Positions 58,901 to 64,000 of a stretch of 64,000 nucleotides of DNA are shown one piece after another. Below the pieces are notes generated by a model. It saw only the letters and a list, made by a program, of their open reading frames with translations. It was not told the DNA's origin and ran no database searches. Made by a program: the position numbers and the translations under genes. How positions within the stretch are numbered: the stretch's first letter is position 1; each line of letters opens with the position of its first letter. Source of the DNA: Pseudocitrobacter corydidari (lineage in GTDB: Bacteria; Pseudomonadota; Gammaproteobacteria; Enterobacterales; Enterobacteriaceae); assembly GCF_021172065.1 (NCBI RefSeq), contig NZ_CP087880.1, forward strand, positions 1,237,111 to 1,301,110, written 5' to 3'.

Positions 58901-61900
58901 CCATCACTGGCAGCAGCACGGCGGAAGCGGGGCAGACGGTGACCGTCACCCTCAATGGCACAAACTATACCGGCACCGTACAGACGGACGGCAGCTGGAG
59001 CGTCAGCGTACCGCCAGCCGACTTAAGCGCCCTGACCGCCAGCAACTACACCGTTAGCGCGGCGGTGAACGACAAAGCCGGAAACCCGGCCTCGGTTAAC
59101 CACAACCTGACGGTGGATACTTCTGTTCCGGTCGTCACTATCAACACGGTGGCAGGCGATGATGTGATCAACGCGACGGAACACGCCCAGGCGCAGATTA
59201 TCAGCGGCTCCGCCACTGGAGCGGCAACCGGCAGCACCGTGACGGTGACTATCGGCAGCAGCACCTTCACCACCGTGCTGGACGCCAGCGGTAACTGGAG
59301 CGTCGGCGTCCCGGCAAGCGTCGTCTCGGCACTGGCAAACGGCACGGTGACCATCAACGCCAGCGTGACCGATGCCGCCGGTAACAGCGGCAGCGCCACC
59401 CATCAGGTGACGGTCAATACCGGGCTGCCGACCATTACCTTTAACGCCATCAGCGGCGATAACGTCCTGAACGCCGATGAAAAAGGCCAGCCGTTGACCA
59501 TCAGCGGCGGCAGTACGGGGCTGGCAACCGGCGCACAGGTTACCGTCACGCTCAACGGTCACAACTACAGCGCCACCACCGACGCGTCGGGCAACTGGAC
59601 GTTAACCGTGCCGGTGAGCGATCTGGCGGCATTAGGTCAGGCCAACTATACGGTCAGCGCCAGCGCCACCAGTGCGGCGGGCAACACCGCCAGCAGCCAG
59701 GCGAATTTACTGGTCGACAGCGGCCTGCCGGGCGTCACCATCAACACCGTGGCAGGCGACGATATTATCAACGCCGCCGAAGCGGGGGCCGATCAAACCA
59801 TCAGCGGGGTGGTGACTCGCGCCGCCGCTGGCGATACGGTCACCGTGACGCTGGGCGGCAACACTTACACAGCGCAGGTTCAGCCCGATTTAAGCTGGAG
59901 CGTCACCGTTCCGGCAGCCGATCTCCAGGCGCTGGGCAATGGCGATTTGACCATTAACGCCTCGGTTACCAACGCGAATGGCAATACGGGTAGCGGCACG
60001 CGGGATATCACCATAGACGCCAACCTGCCAGGGCTGCGGGTGGATACGGTAGCGGGCGATGATATCGTCAACAGCATCGAGCACGGGCAGGCGCTGGTGA
60101 TCACCGGCGGCAGTAGCGACCTGAATGCAGGCGTGCCGTTGACGATCACCATCAACGACGTAGCGTATTCCGCCACGGTACAGGCGGACGGAAGCTGGAG
60201 CGTCGGCATTCCGGCGGCAAACGTCAGCGCATGGCCTGCGGGGCCGTTAGCCGTTGACGTGGCAGGACAGAGCAGCGCCGGAAATCCGGTCAGCGTCAGC
60301 CATCCGTTCACTGTCGATTTAACGGCGGTGGCGATCAGCATCAACACCGTTGCCAGCGACGACGTGATTAACGCCGCCGAAAAAGGCACCGACCTGACCC
60401 TTTCCGGCAGTACCAGCGGGATTGAGAGCGGGCAAACCGTCACCGTCACTTTTGGCGGTAAAACCTACACTGCAAGCGTCGCCGCCAACGGGAGCTGGAG
60501 TGTAAACGTTCCGGCGGCAGATCTGGCAACTCTGCCAGAGGGCGCGGCGAATGTGCAGGCCAGCGTTAGCAGCGCGAGCGGTAACAGTGCCTCGGCGACC
60601 CATGCGTATAGCGTTGACGCCAGCGCGCCAACGCTCACCATTAACACCATCGCTAGCGATGACATCCTTAACGCCACAGAGGCGGGAAGCCCGCTCACCA
60701 TCAGCGGCACCAGCACTGCCGAAACCGGTCAGACGGTGGCCGTCACCCTTAACGGTGCAACCTACACCGGCACTGTGCAGGCGGACGGTAGCTGGAGCGT
60801 CAGCGTTCCCCCTTCAGCCTTAGGCGCGCTGACCGCAAGCAATTACACCGTCAGCGCCACGGTCAACGACAAAGCGGGCAACCCCGGCAGCGCCAGCCAT
60901 AATCTGGCGGTAGACACCACCGCGCCGGTTCTCACCATTAACACCGTGGCGGGCGATGACATCATCAACGACGCCGAACACGCCCAGGCGCTGGTGATCT
61001 CCGGCACCAGCACGGGCGGGGAAGTGGGCGATGTGGTGAGCGTTGTGCTCAACGGAAAAACCTACACCACCACGCTGGATGCCTCCGGCAACTGGAGCGT
61101 TGGTGTACCGGCAGCGGATGTTACGGCGCTGGGCAGCGGCGCACAGACCATCACCGCCAGCGTCAGCGATCGGGCGGGCAACAGCGACGACGCCAGCCGC
61201 ACCGTGACCGTCAGCCTCAGCGCGCCAGTGATTAGCATCAACACCATCGCGGGCGATGATGTGATCAACGCGACGGAAAAAGGATCTGATCTGGCGCTTT
61301 CCGGCACCAGCGATCAGCCTGCGGGTACGGCGATCACCGTTACGCTGAACGGACAAAACTACAGCGCCACTACCGACGCCTCCGGCAACTGGAGCGTTAC
61401 CGTGCCCGCCTCGGCGGTCAGTGCGCTGGGCGAAGCGACCTACAGCGTCACGGCGAGCGTCACCAATGCTCAGGGCAACAGCAGCACCGCCAGCCATAAC
61501 GTGCAGGTCAATACCGCGCTGCCAGGCGTCACCATTAATCCGGTAGCGACAGACGATATTATCAACGCCGCCGAAGCAGGCAGCGCGCAAACTATCAGCG
61601 GCCAGGTAACCGGTGCGGCGGCGGGCAGCACCGTCACCGTTGAACTGGGCGGTAAAACTTACACAGCCACCGTGCAGCCAGATTTAAGCTGGAATGTGAG
61701 CGTACCTGCCGCCGACTGGCAGGCGCTGGGTAACGGTGAGTTAACGGTTAACGCCTCGGTAACCAACGCCGTTGGCAACACCGGCAGCGGCACGCGCGAT
61801 ATCACCATCGACGCCAGTCTGCCCGGCCTGCGGGTGGATACCGTCGCGGGCGATGATGTGGTCAATATCATCGAACACGCTCAGGCGCAGGTGATCACCG

Positions 61901-64000
61901 GTAGCAGCTCCGGCTTTGCCGCAGGTACAGCGCTGACGGTGGTGATTAATAATCAAACTTACGCCGCCACGGTGCTGGCGAACGGTAGCTGGAGCGTCGG
62001 CGTTCCGGCGGCGGATGTCAGTAACTGGCCTGCGGGAACGCTGAATATTACCGTTAGCGGCGCGAACAGTGCCGGAACGCAAACCAGCATTACCCATCCG
62101 CTGACCGTTGATCTCACTACCGTCGCCATCAGCATAAACAGCATCACCAGCGATGATGTGATTAACGCTGCCGAAAAAGGCGCGGCATTAACGCTCTCCG
62201 GCAGCACGTCTGGCGTCGAAGCGGGGCAAACCGTTACCCTTACCTTTGGCGGTAAAACCTACACCACCACGGTGGCGGCAAACGGTAGCTGGAGCACCAC
62301 GGTTCCGGCAGCGGATATGGCGGCCCTGCGTGACGGCGATGCCAGCGCCCAGGTGCGGGTGACTAACGTCAACGGCAACAGCGCCACGGCAACGCATGAA
62401 TACAGCGTCGATAGTGCCGCGCCAACGGTGACCATCAACACCATTGCCAGCGATAACATCATCAACGCCAGCGAAGCGGCTGCGGGTGTAACGGTATCCG
62501 GCACCAGCACGGCGCAAACCGGGCAGACACTGACCGTCACGCTTAATGGCACTAACTACCAGACCACGGTGCAGGCGGACGGCAGCTGGAGCTTAACGCT
62601 GCCCGCCAGCGACTTAACCGCGCTTGCCAATAACGGCTACACCCTGACCGCCACGGTCAGCGATCAGGCGGGTAACCCTGGCAGCGCCAGCAAAGGCGTG
62701 ACCGTCGATACCACCGCGCCGGTGATCAGTTTTAACACCGTGGCGGGCGATGATGTGATTAACAACGTCGAACACACTCAGGCGCAGATTATCAGCGGCA
62801 CCGCCACGGGCGCGGTGGCGGGCGACCGCCTGGTGGTGACCATCGCCGGGCAGCAGTATGTCACCAGCACCGATGCCAGCGGCAACTGGAGCGTTGGCGT
62901 GCCTGCCAGCGTGATTTCCGGCCTTGCGGACGGCACAGTGACTATCAGCGCCACTATCACCGATAGCGCAGGCAACAGCAGCACGCAGACGCACAACGTG
63001 CAGGTGAACACGGCGGCAGTGTCGCTCTCGGTCAGCACTATCAGCGGCGATAACCTTATTAACGCCGCCGAAGCAGGCAGTGCGCTGACCCTGAGCGGCA
63101 CCGGAACGAACTTTGCCGCAGGTACAGTGGTGACCGTGTTGCTTAACGGCAAAGGCTATAGCGCTACCATTCAGAGCAACGGGAGCTGGAGCGTGAACGT
63201 GCCGGCGGCAGACGTTGCGGCACTGGCGGATGGCACCAGCTATACGGTTAGCGCCTCCGCGCAGGACAGCGCCGGAAACAGCGCCACGGCCTCGCGCAGC
63301 GTGGCGGTGGATCTCACCGCGCCGATTATCAGCATCAACACCGTTTCAACGGACGACCGACTCAACGCCGCCGAACAGCAGCAGCCGTTAACCCTTAACG
63401 GCTCGACCAGCGCGGAAGTGGGGCAGACGGTCACCGTGACCTTTGGCGGCAAAACTTACACTGCCACGGTTGCCGCCAATGGCAGCTGGGCGCTGAACGT
63501 GCCTGCGGCAGATCTGGCCGCGCTCGGTCAGGGCGCACAGGCGATTACCGCCAGCGTGAACGATCGCGCCGGTAACCCCGGTCAAACCACGCACGCCCTG
63601 ACCGTCGATACCGTTGCGCCAACGGTCACCATCGCCACGGTGGCGGGTGACGATATTATCAACAACGCCGAGCAGCTTGCCGGGCAGACCATCAGCGGCA
63701 CCACCACCGCCGAAGTGGGCCAGACGGTGACGGTCACCTTTAACGGTCAGAGCTGGACCGCAACGGTCGGCAGCGGTGGAAGCTGGTCGGTGTTTATTCC
63801 GGCGCAGCAGTTTGCCGGATTAAGCGACGGCAGCTACACCATCAGCGCGTCAGTCACCGATCAGGCCGGAAACCCTGGTAGCGCCAGCCGTGGCGTGACG
63901 CTGAACGGCGACGTGCCCACCGTCACCATCAACACCTTTGCGGGCGACGATGTAGTGAACGCGGCGGAACATGGCTCGTCGCTGGTTATCAGCGGCACCA
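46936..64000 (+). CDS. Giant BapA-like Ig-repeat adhesin, 3' end beyond window
   Basis: The reading frame is open from the ATG at 46936 to the last base: at least 5,688 codons with no stop seen. Residues 1-~125 match the BapA prefix-like domain (NTVIDIISRKGAV, QIHSPVSGVDHYVRQGNDL, DGTIIRCNGYF). Residues 134-155 are a glycine-rich hydrophobic stretch (WGWIVGGTLAGGAVGALLAS). A charged linker, one divergent Ig-like domain and then about 55 Ig-like domains follow, each near 100 residues with the motif DD-x-I-N-A-x-E near its start and SWSV-x-VP in the middle. Such proteins are secreted by type I systems and act in biofilm adhesion. The secretion signal should be at the missing C-terminus. The ribosome-binding site is weak. 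All minus-strand ORFs here are repeat shadows. Confidence 0.9.
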   Translation, partial: MNTVIDIISRKGAVKQSIIASDNASLVIYQPSVLQIHSPVSGVDHYVRQGNDLLIYMKDGTIIRCNGYFAVDPATNEYSELVFDDGQTLTHVSFAGNSEAAGLAPVTLTPQNDIITSISPFIEHAASTAGELPWGWIVGGTLAGGAVGALLASGGSDGDNKTEVVTPPGEPQSAAPSFITLDNSGDRQGLLANGDATDDTTPTFSGTGQAGATIAIRDSNGVTVASTTVGADGRWSITLPAQSAGEHTWSVSQIDGDQTTQAGSITLNIDSKAAAISIATTSGDNVLNGQEQAAGFTLSGATQHLAAGSTLTLTLNGKTYTTEVGSGGAWRVAIPVADAQALADGNQTVTVSGIDAAGNRVTASQTFTVDTQPPTLSIDAIAQDNVINALEHRASLTISGVTTAQPGQTVTVTLNGISHTTVVSNTGSWQLSISASEVQALGDGQVTVTASVSDKAGNPAQAQSSMSVDSQAPLITIDTVGGDDILNGAEQNVAQIISGRANGASAGDVVTVRVGNQVLLGTVSADGSWSVGMTATVSHALGTGVHTITVSVTDSAGNTGSASRVITLSGTAPQLTVDPVSQDNVLNAHEASRPLTLSGTTSLPDGSTVSVVLNNHTYTATASGNAWSLEVPVSDVVNLVNGSYTVTASGTDANGNSGSAQGQLLVDTTLPQVIINTFAGDNVVNAAEVVANQTLSGRVVGAAQGDTVTIELGGNTYTATVGNNLTWSVNVPTADLQALGDGGLTINASVTNGHGNTGNGERDITISATLPGLRINTISGDDVINALEQQQDLVISGSSSHLPVGTTVTVTLGNETYQGVTDSNGNWQVGVPAADLQALTAGTVVVTASAADSAGNPVAIDHNVVVDAGDVAIAINTVSGDDMINAVEKGASLTLTGSTQDVEVGQTVVVKFAGQTFTTSVQAGGGWSLAVPASAVSRLADGAAEITATVTNISGNTGDTSRTITVDSQAPALSIDSLTADNIINAAESGQDLQITGTTDAQPGQTVTVTLNGQTYQGVVQPDGTWSVTVPAANVDALADGNATVTASVNDIAGNPTSVSRVALVDATPPVVTINPVATDNVINTPEHTQAQIISGTVTGAQAGDIVTVTLNNVDYTTVVDASGNWSLGVPASVVSGLVDGSYPVSVSVTDKAGNTGSQSLTVTVNTAAPLIGINSIAGDDVINASEKGADVQISGTSDQPAGTAITVTLNGQNYTTTTDASGNWSVTVPASAVTALGQANYTVTAAVTSSIGNSATASHNVLVDSALPGVTINPVATDDIINAAEAGVAQSISGQVTGAEDGDTVTITLGGNTYTATVGSNLTWSVDVPAADIQALGNGDLTVSASVTNQNGNTGSGTRDITIDANLPGLRVDTVAGDDVVNIIEHGQALVVTGSSSGLAEGTPLTVTINNVEYTTAVQADGSWSVGVTATQVSAWPAGTVNIVVSGESSAENPVSITHPVTVDLTPAAITINTIATDDVINAAEKGADLTLSGTTTNVEPGQTVTVTFGGKNYTASVASDGSWTATVPAADLAALPEGSASVQASVSNINGNSASAVHNYSVDSSAPTIIINTVASDNIVNASEADVGVTVSGSTTAEAGQIVTVTLNSPTVQTYQATVQADGSWSINIPAADLAALTDGSHTLTATVNDKAGNPASTTHNLAVDLTVPVLTINTIAGDDIINAAEHGQALVISGSSTGGEAGDVVSVTLNSKTYTTTLDASGNWSVGVPAADVTALGSGPQTVTATVTDAAGNSDNETHTVTVNLTAPTIGINTIATDDVINASEKGADLQISGTSNQPAGTTITVTLNGQNYTATTDTSGNWSTTVPASAVGALGEASYTVTANVTDSAGNSNSASHNVQVNTALPGVTLNPVASDDIINAAESGVAQTISGQVTGAAAGDTVTVTLGGKTYTATVQGNLSWSVDVPAADIQAIGNGDLTVNASVINGVGNTGSGSRDITIDANLPGLRVNTVAGDDVVNSIEHAQALVITGSSSGLAAGAALTVVINTVTYAATVLADGTWSLGVPAADVSNWPAGTVNITVSGATSAGNPVTITHPVTVDLAAVAISINTVSGDDVINAAEKGADLTLSGNTSGVEAGQTVTVTFGGKTYTATVAGDGSWTTSVPAADLSALRDGDATVQASVSNINGNTASAIHAYSVDATAPTLTINTIATDDILNAAEAGNPLTISGSSTAEAGQTVTVTLNGVTYSGTVQADGSWSVSVPTADLSNLTASQYTVSASVSDKAGNPASTTHGLAVDLTVPVLTINTVSGDDIINAAEHGQALVISGSSTGGEAGDVITVTLNSKTYTTTLDAAGNWSVGVPAADVTALGSGPQTITATITDAAGNSDDASRTVTVNLTAPTIGINTIADDDVINATEKGADLQITGTSNQPAGTTITVTLNGQNYTATTDASGNWSATVPASAVSALGEANYTVTANVTDSAGNSNSASHNVQVNSALPAVTINAVATDDIINVAEAGNAQTISGQVTGAAQGDTVTVTLGGNTYTATVQANLSWSVDVPAADIQALGNGDLTVNASVTNGVGNTGSGSRDITIDANLPGLRVDTVAGDDVINSIEHNQALVITGSSSGLTAGAALTVEINNVTYGATVLADGTWNLGVPAADVSNWPAGTVNITVSGTNSAGTTSIITHPVTVDLAAVAITINTLSGDDVINAVEKGETLVVSGSTSGVEAGQTVTVTFGGKNYTTTVEANGSWTVNVPPADLASLPDGAGNVQASVSNINGNSAQADRAYSVDATAPLVTIDTIASDDILNVSEAGAGITISGTTTAQAGQTLTVTLNNNTYQTTVQADGTWSVNVPAMDLSGLTASSYTVTATVSDKAGNPASADHALAVDVTAPDLTINTVAGDDIINAIEHGQALVVSGTSTGAEPGDVVTVTLNGKNYTTTLDASGNWSVGIPAADVTALATGSQTITASLSDRAGNSDSTTHNVTVDLSGPTLTINIVSGDDIINNAEKTQDLTISGGSSGLATGTTVTVMLNGLAYSATTDSSGNWSVTVPASAVGALGEAVYSISASATDSAGNSGSTTHTVNVESLLPGVIINTVAGDDIINAAEIVVAQTISGQVTGTAVAGNTVIVTIGGNQYNAIVQSDLSWSVSVPANVLQALGNGELTISASVTNSANNTGTTTHDIVIDANLPGLRVDTVAGDDVVNIIEHGQALVVTGSSTGLAAGAALTVVINSVTYGATVLADGTWSVGVPATDVTNWPAGTVNIAVSGTNTAGTTTSITHPVTVDLAAVAITINTLSTDDVINAAEKGSDLQLSGTTSGVEAGQTITVIFGGKSYTTTVATGGTWGLTIPAADLATLPDGAANVQASVSSVAGNSAQATHVYSVDATAPSVTINTIASDDILNAAEAGTALTISGTSTAEAGQTVTVTLNGVNYSGNVQADGSWSVSVPTGDLANLTASPYTVSTAVSDKAGNPASATHNLTVDLAAPVVTINTVAGDDIINATEHAQAQIISGSATGATTGNTVSVTIGTTTYTTVLDANGDWSIGVPASVISALAQGDVSITATVTDSAGNSGTASHTVTVALGAPVLAINTIAVDDIINATEKGADLAISGTSDQPAGTQITVTLNGQNYTTTADASGNWSVTVPASRVSALGEASYTVTASATDADGNSGSASHNVQVNTALPGVTINVVAGDDIINAAEAGAGQTISGQVTGAAAGDTVTVTLGGATYTATVQANLSWSVDVPASALQALGNGELTISASVTNSVGNIGNGTREITIDANLPGLRIDTVAGDDVVNIIEHGQALVITGSSSDLAAGSNVTLTINGQTYVAAVLADGSWSVGVPAADVSAWPAGTVTITASGNTTAGNPVSVTHPVTVDLTAVAVSINAITADDVINAAEKGAALTLSGSTTGVEAGQTVTVTFGGKTYSATVAANGSWSTSVPAADMAALRDGDASAQASVSNVNGNSATTTHAYSVDATAPTVTINTIAGDDILNAAEAGAARTITGSSTAEAGQTVTVTLNGTNYTGTVQTDGSWSVSVPPADLSALTASNYTVSAAVNDKAGNPASVNHNLTVDTSVPVVTINTVAGDDVINATEHAQAQIISGSATGAATGSTVTVTIGSSTFTTVLDASGNWSVGVPASVVSALANGTVTINASVTDAAGNSGSATHQVTVNTGLPTITFNAISGDNVLNADEKGQPLTISGGSTGLATGAQVTVTLNGHNYSATTDASGNWTLTVPVSDLAALGQANYTVSASATSAAGNTASSQANLLVDSGLPGVTINTVAGDDIINAAEAGADQTISGVVTRAAAGDTVTVTLGGNTYTAQVQPDLSWSVTVPAADLQALGNGDLTINASVTNANGNTGSGTRDITIDANLPGLRVDTVAGDDIVNSIEHGQALVITGGSSDLNAGVPLTITINDVAYSATVQADGSWSVGIPAANVSAWPAGPLAVDVAGQSSAGNPVSVSHPFTVDLTAVAISINTVASDDVINAAEKGTDLTLSGSTSGIESGQTVTVTFGGKTYTASVAANGSWSVNVPAADLATLPEGAANVQASVSSASGNSASATHAYSVDASAPTLTINTIASDDILNATEAGSPLTISGTSTAETGQTVAVTLNGATYTGTVQADGSWSVSVPPSALGALTASNYTVSATVNDKAGNPGSASHNLAVDTTAPVLTINTVAGDDIINDAEHAQALVISGTSTGGEVGDVVSVVLNGKTYTTTLDASGNWSVGVPAADVTALGSGAQTITASVSDRAGNSDDASRTVTVSLSAPVISINTIAGDDVINATEKGSDLALSGTSDQPAGTAITVTLNGQNYSATTDASGNWSVTVPASAVSALGEATYSVTASVTNAQGNSSTASHNVQVNTALPGVTINPVATDDIINAAEAGSAQTISGQVTGAAAGSTVTVELGGKTYTATVQPDLSWNVSVPAADWQALGNGELTVNASVTNAVGNTGSGTRDITIDASLPGLRVDTVAGDDVVNIIEHAQAQVITGSSSGFAAGTALTVVINNQTYAATVLANGSWSVGVPAADVSNWPAGTLNITVSGANSAGTQTSITHPLTVDLTTVAISINSITSDDVINAAEKGAALTLSGSTSGVEAGQTVTLTFGGKTYTTTVAANGSWSTTVPAADMAALRDGDASAQVRVTNVNGNSATATHEYSVDSAAPTVTINTIASDNIINASEAAAGVTVSGTSTAQTGQTLTVTLNGTNYQTTVQADGSWSLTLPASDLTALANNGYTLTATVSDQAGNPGSASKGVTVDTTAPVISFNTVAGDDVINNVEHTQAQIISGTATGAVAGDRLVVTIAGQQYVTSTDASGNWSVGVPASVISGLADGTVTISATITDSAGNSSTQTHNVQVNTAAVSLSVSTISGDNLINAAEAGSALTLSGTGTNFAAGTVVTVLLNGKGYSATIQSNGSWSVNVPAADVAALADGTSYTVSASAQDSAGNSATASRSVAVDLTAPIISINTVSTDDRLNAAEQQQPLTLNGSTSAEVGQTVTVTFGGKTYTATVAANGSWALNVPAADLAALGQGAQAITASVNDRAGNPGQTTHALTVDTVAPTVTIATVAGDDIINNAEQLAGQTISGTTTAEVGQTVTVTFNGQSWTATVGSGGSWSVFIPAQQFAGLSDGSYTISASVTDQAGNPGSASRGVTLNGDVPTVTINTFAGDDVVNAAEHGSSLVISGT
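48655..50445 (+). repeat. Degenerate first copy of the six-domain super-repeat
   Basis: Six Ig-like domains starting at 48655, 48949, 49252, 49546, 49849 and 50146 follow the same order of types as the later cassettes (e, f, a, b, c, d), but each has drifted more. For example the type-a domain lacks the WPAG mark, and the type-d domain reads DNVINTPEHTQAQ. Total length 1,791 bases, equal to the later unit length. The domains before it (47761, 48058, 48355) look like types b, c and d of a still older copy. Confidence 0.65.
50446..63018 (+). repeat. Seven tandem copies of a six-domain (~1.8 kb) super-repeat
   Basis: Cassettes start at 50446, 52249, 54043, 55837, 57637, 59431 and 61228, and the last ends at 63018 (lengths 1803, 1794, 1794, 1800, 1794, 1797, 1791). 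Each holds six Ig-like domains in fixed order: e (ISGTSDQPAGT, SASHNVQVN-type end), f (TISGQVTGAA, NLSWSV or DLSWSV, RDITIDANLPG), a (LRVDTVAGDDVVN, WPAGTVNI, HPVTVDL), b (INAAEKGADLTLSG, GVEAGQTVTVTFGGK), c (DDILNAAEAG, AEAGQTVTVTLNG, SDKAGNPAS) and d (DDIINAAEHGQALVISG, TTLDASGNWSVGVPA). Domains of one type resemble each other across cassettes more than they resemble their neighbours, so the six-domain block has been duplicated as a unit. The second and third cassettes are the most alike. Confidence 0.88.
63019..64000 (+). repeat. Ig-like domains beyond the regular super-repeat
   Basis: Domains starting at 63019, 63325, 63622 and 63919 (the last cut by the window edge) keep the family pattern but do not continue the e-f-a-b-c-d order: the first lacks the QPAGT signature of type e (its loop reads NFAAGT), and the next two carry the TSAEVGQ and TTAEVGQ loops. 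This marks the end of the regular array and the start of more individual C-terminal domains. Confidence 0.6.

Noticed and set aside
48655..63018. Repeats as a CRISPR array or satellite DNA
   Set aside because: Repeat units are ~300 bases, protein-coding and in frame, with divergence concentrated as in coding repeats; there are no short repeats with unique spacers.
47136..63594. Dozens of minus-strand ORFs of 60-280 codons across the adhesin region, many with similar repetitive products
   Set aside because: They are complements of the Ig-like repeats. GC-rich repeats with few TTA, CTA or TCA codons on the coding strand leave antisense frames open; none has a ribosome-binding site or recognisable domain, and they recur with the repeat period.

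Overview
The window is chromosomal DNA of an Enterobacteriaceae bacterium. Many genes occur in the same neighbourhood and order as around yncG-osmC-dosCP of Escherichia coli (yncG, pptA, yddH, nhoA, narZYWV-narU, yddG, fdnGHI, adhP, maeA, osmC, dosC-dosP), and they match those families almost residue for residue. The genes between these anchors differ from E. coli: a benzoate/catechol cluster, two toxin-antitoxin pairs and a giant adhesin. This points to a relative such as Enterobacter, Leclercia, Klebsiella or Citrobacter. I cannot fix the genus from the sequence alone.

Layout. 1-7.9 kb: the end of a GntR-like LacI-family regulator, yncG, a small secreted protein, a TacA/TacT-type toxin-antitoxin pair, pptA, yddH, a metallo-beta-lactamase-fold hydrolase, nhoA, and an AraC regulator divergent from a NepI-like efflux pump. 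7.9-16 kb: the second nitrate reductase (narZYWV) with its nitrate/nitrite transporter narU, all on the minus strand. 16.3-23.5 kb: an IclR-type regulator divergent from catBCA-benABCD, which converts benzoate to catechol and on to beta-ketoadipate enol-lactone. 23.5-29.2 kb: yddG, then the selenoprotein formate dehydrogenase N operon fdnGHI. Formate oxidation by FdnGHI can feed quinol to NarZYV. 29.2-41.2 kb: ccdAB, an AraJ-like MFS pump, adhP, an ABC-F ATPase with a candidate leader peptide, maeA, a zinc alcohol dehydrogenase, osmC, a TauD-type dioxygenase, a secreted alpha/beta hydrolase and two small envelope proteins. 41.4-64 kb: dosC-dosP (oxygen-sensing c-di-GMP synthesis and breakdown), a TolC-family outer-membrane channel and a giant BapA-like adhesin.

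The most striking feature is that adhesin. One frame stays open from 46936 to the window edge (more than 5,680 codons, no stop seen). It has a BapA-type N-terminal domain and about 55 tandem Ig-like domains of about 100 residues. The domains fall into six sequence types that recur in fixed order, giving seven clear copies (plus one degenerate copy) of a six-domain, roughly 1.8-kb super-repeat. The neighbouring dosCP and TolC genes suggest an oxygen/c-di-GMP-linked, type I-secreted biofilm adhesin system; that link is inferred from gene order. Other points of interest are the ABC-F leader peptide, paired palindromes in the cat-ben control region, and a CcdA antitoxin that appears to lack its DNA-binding half.
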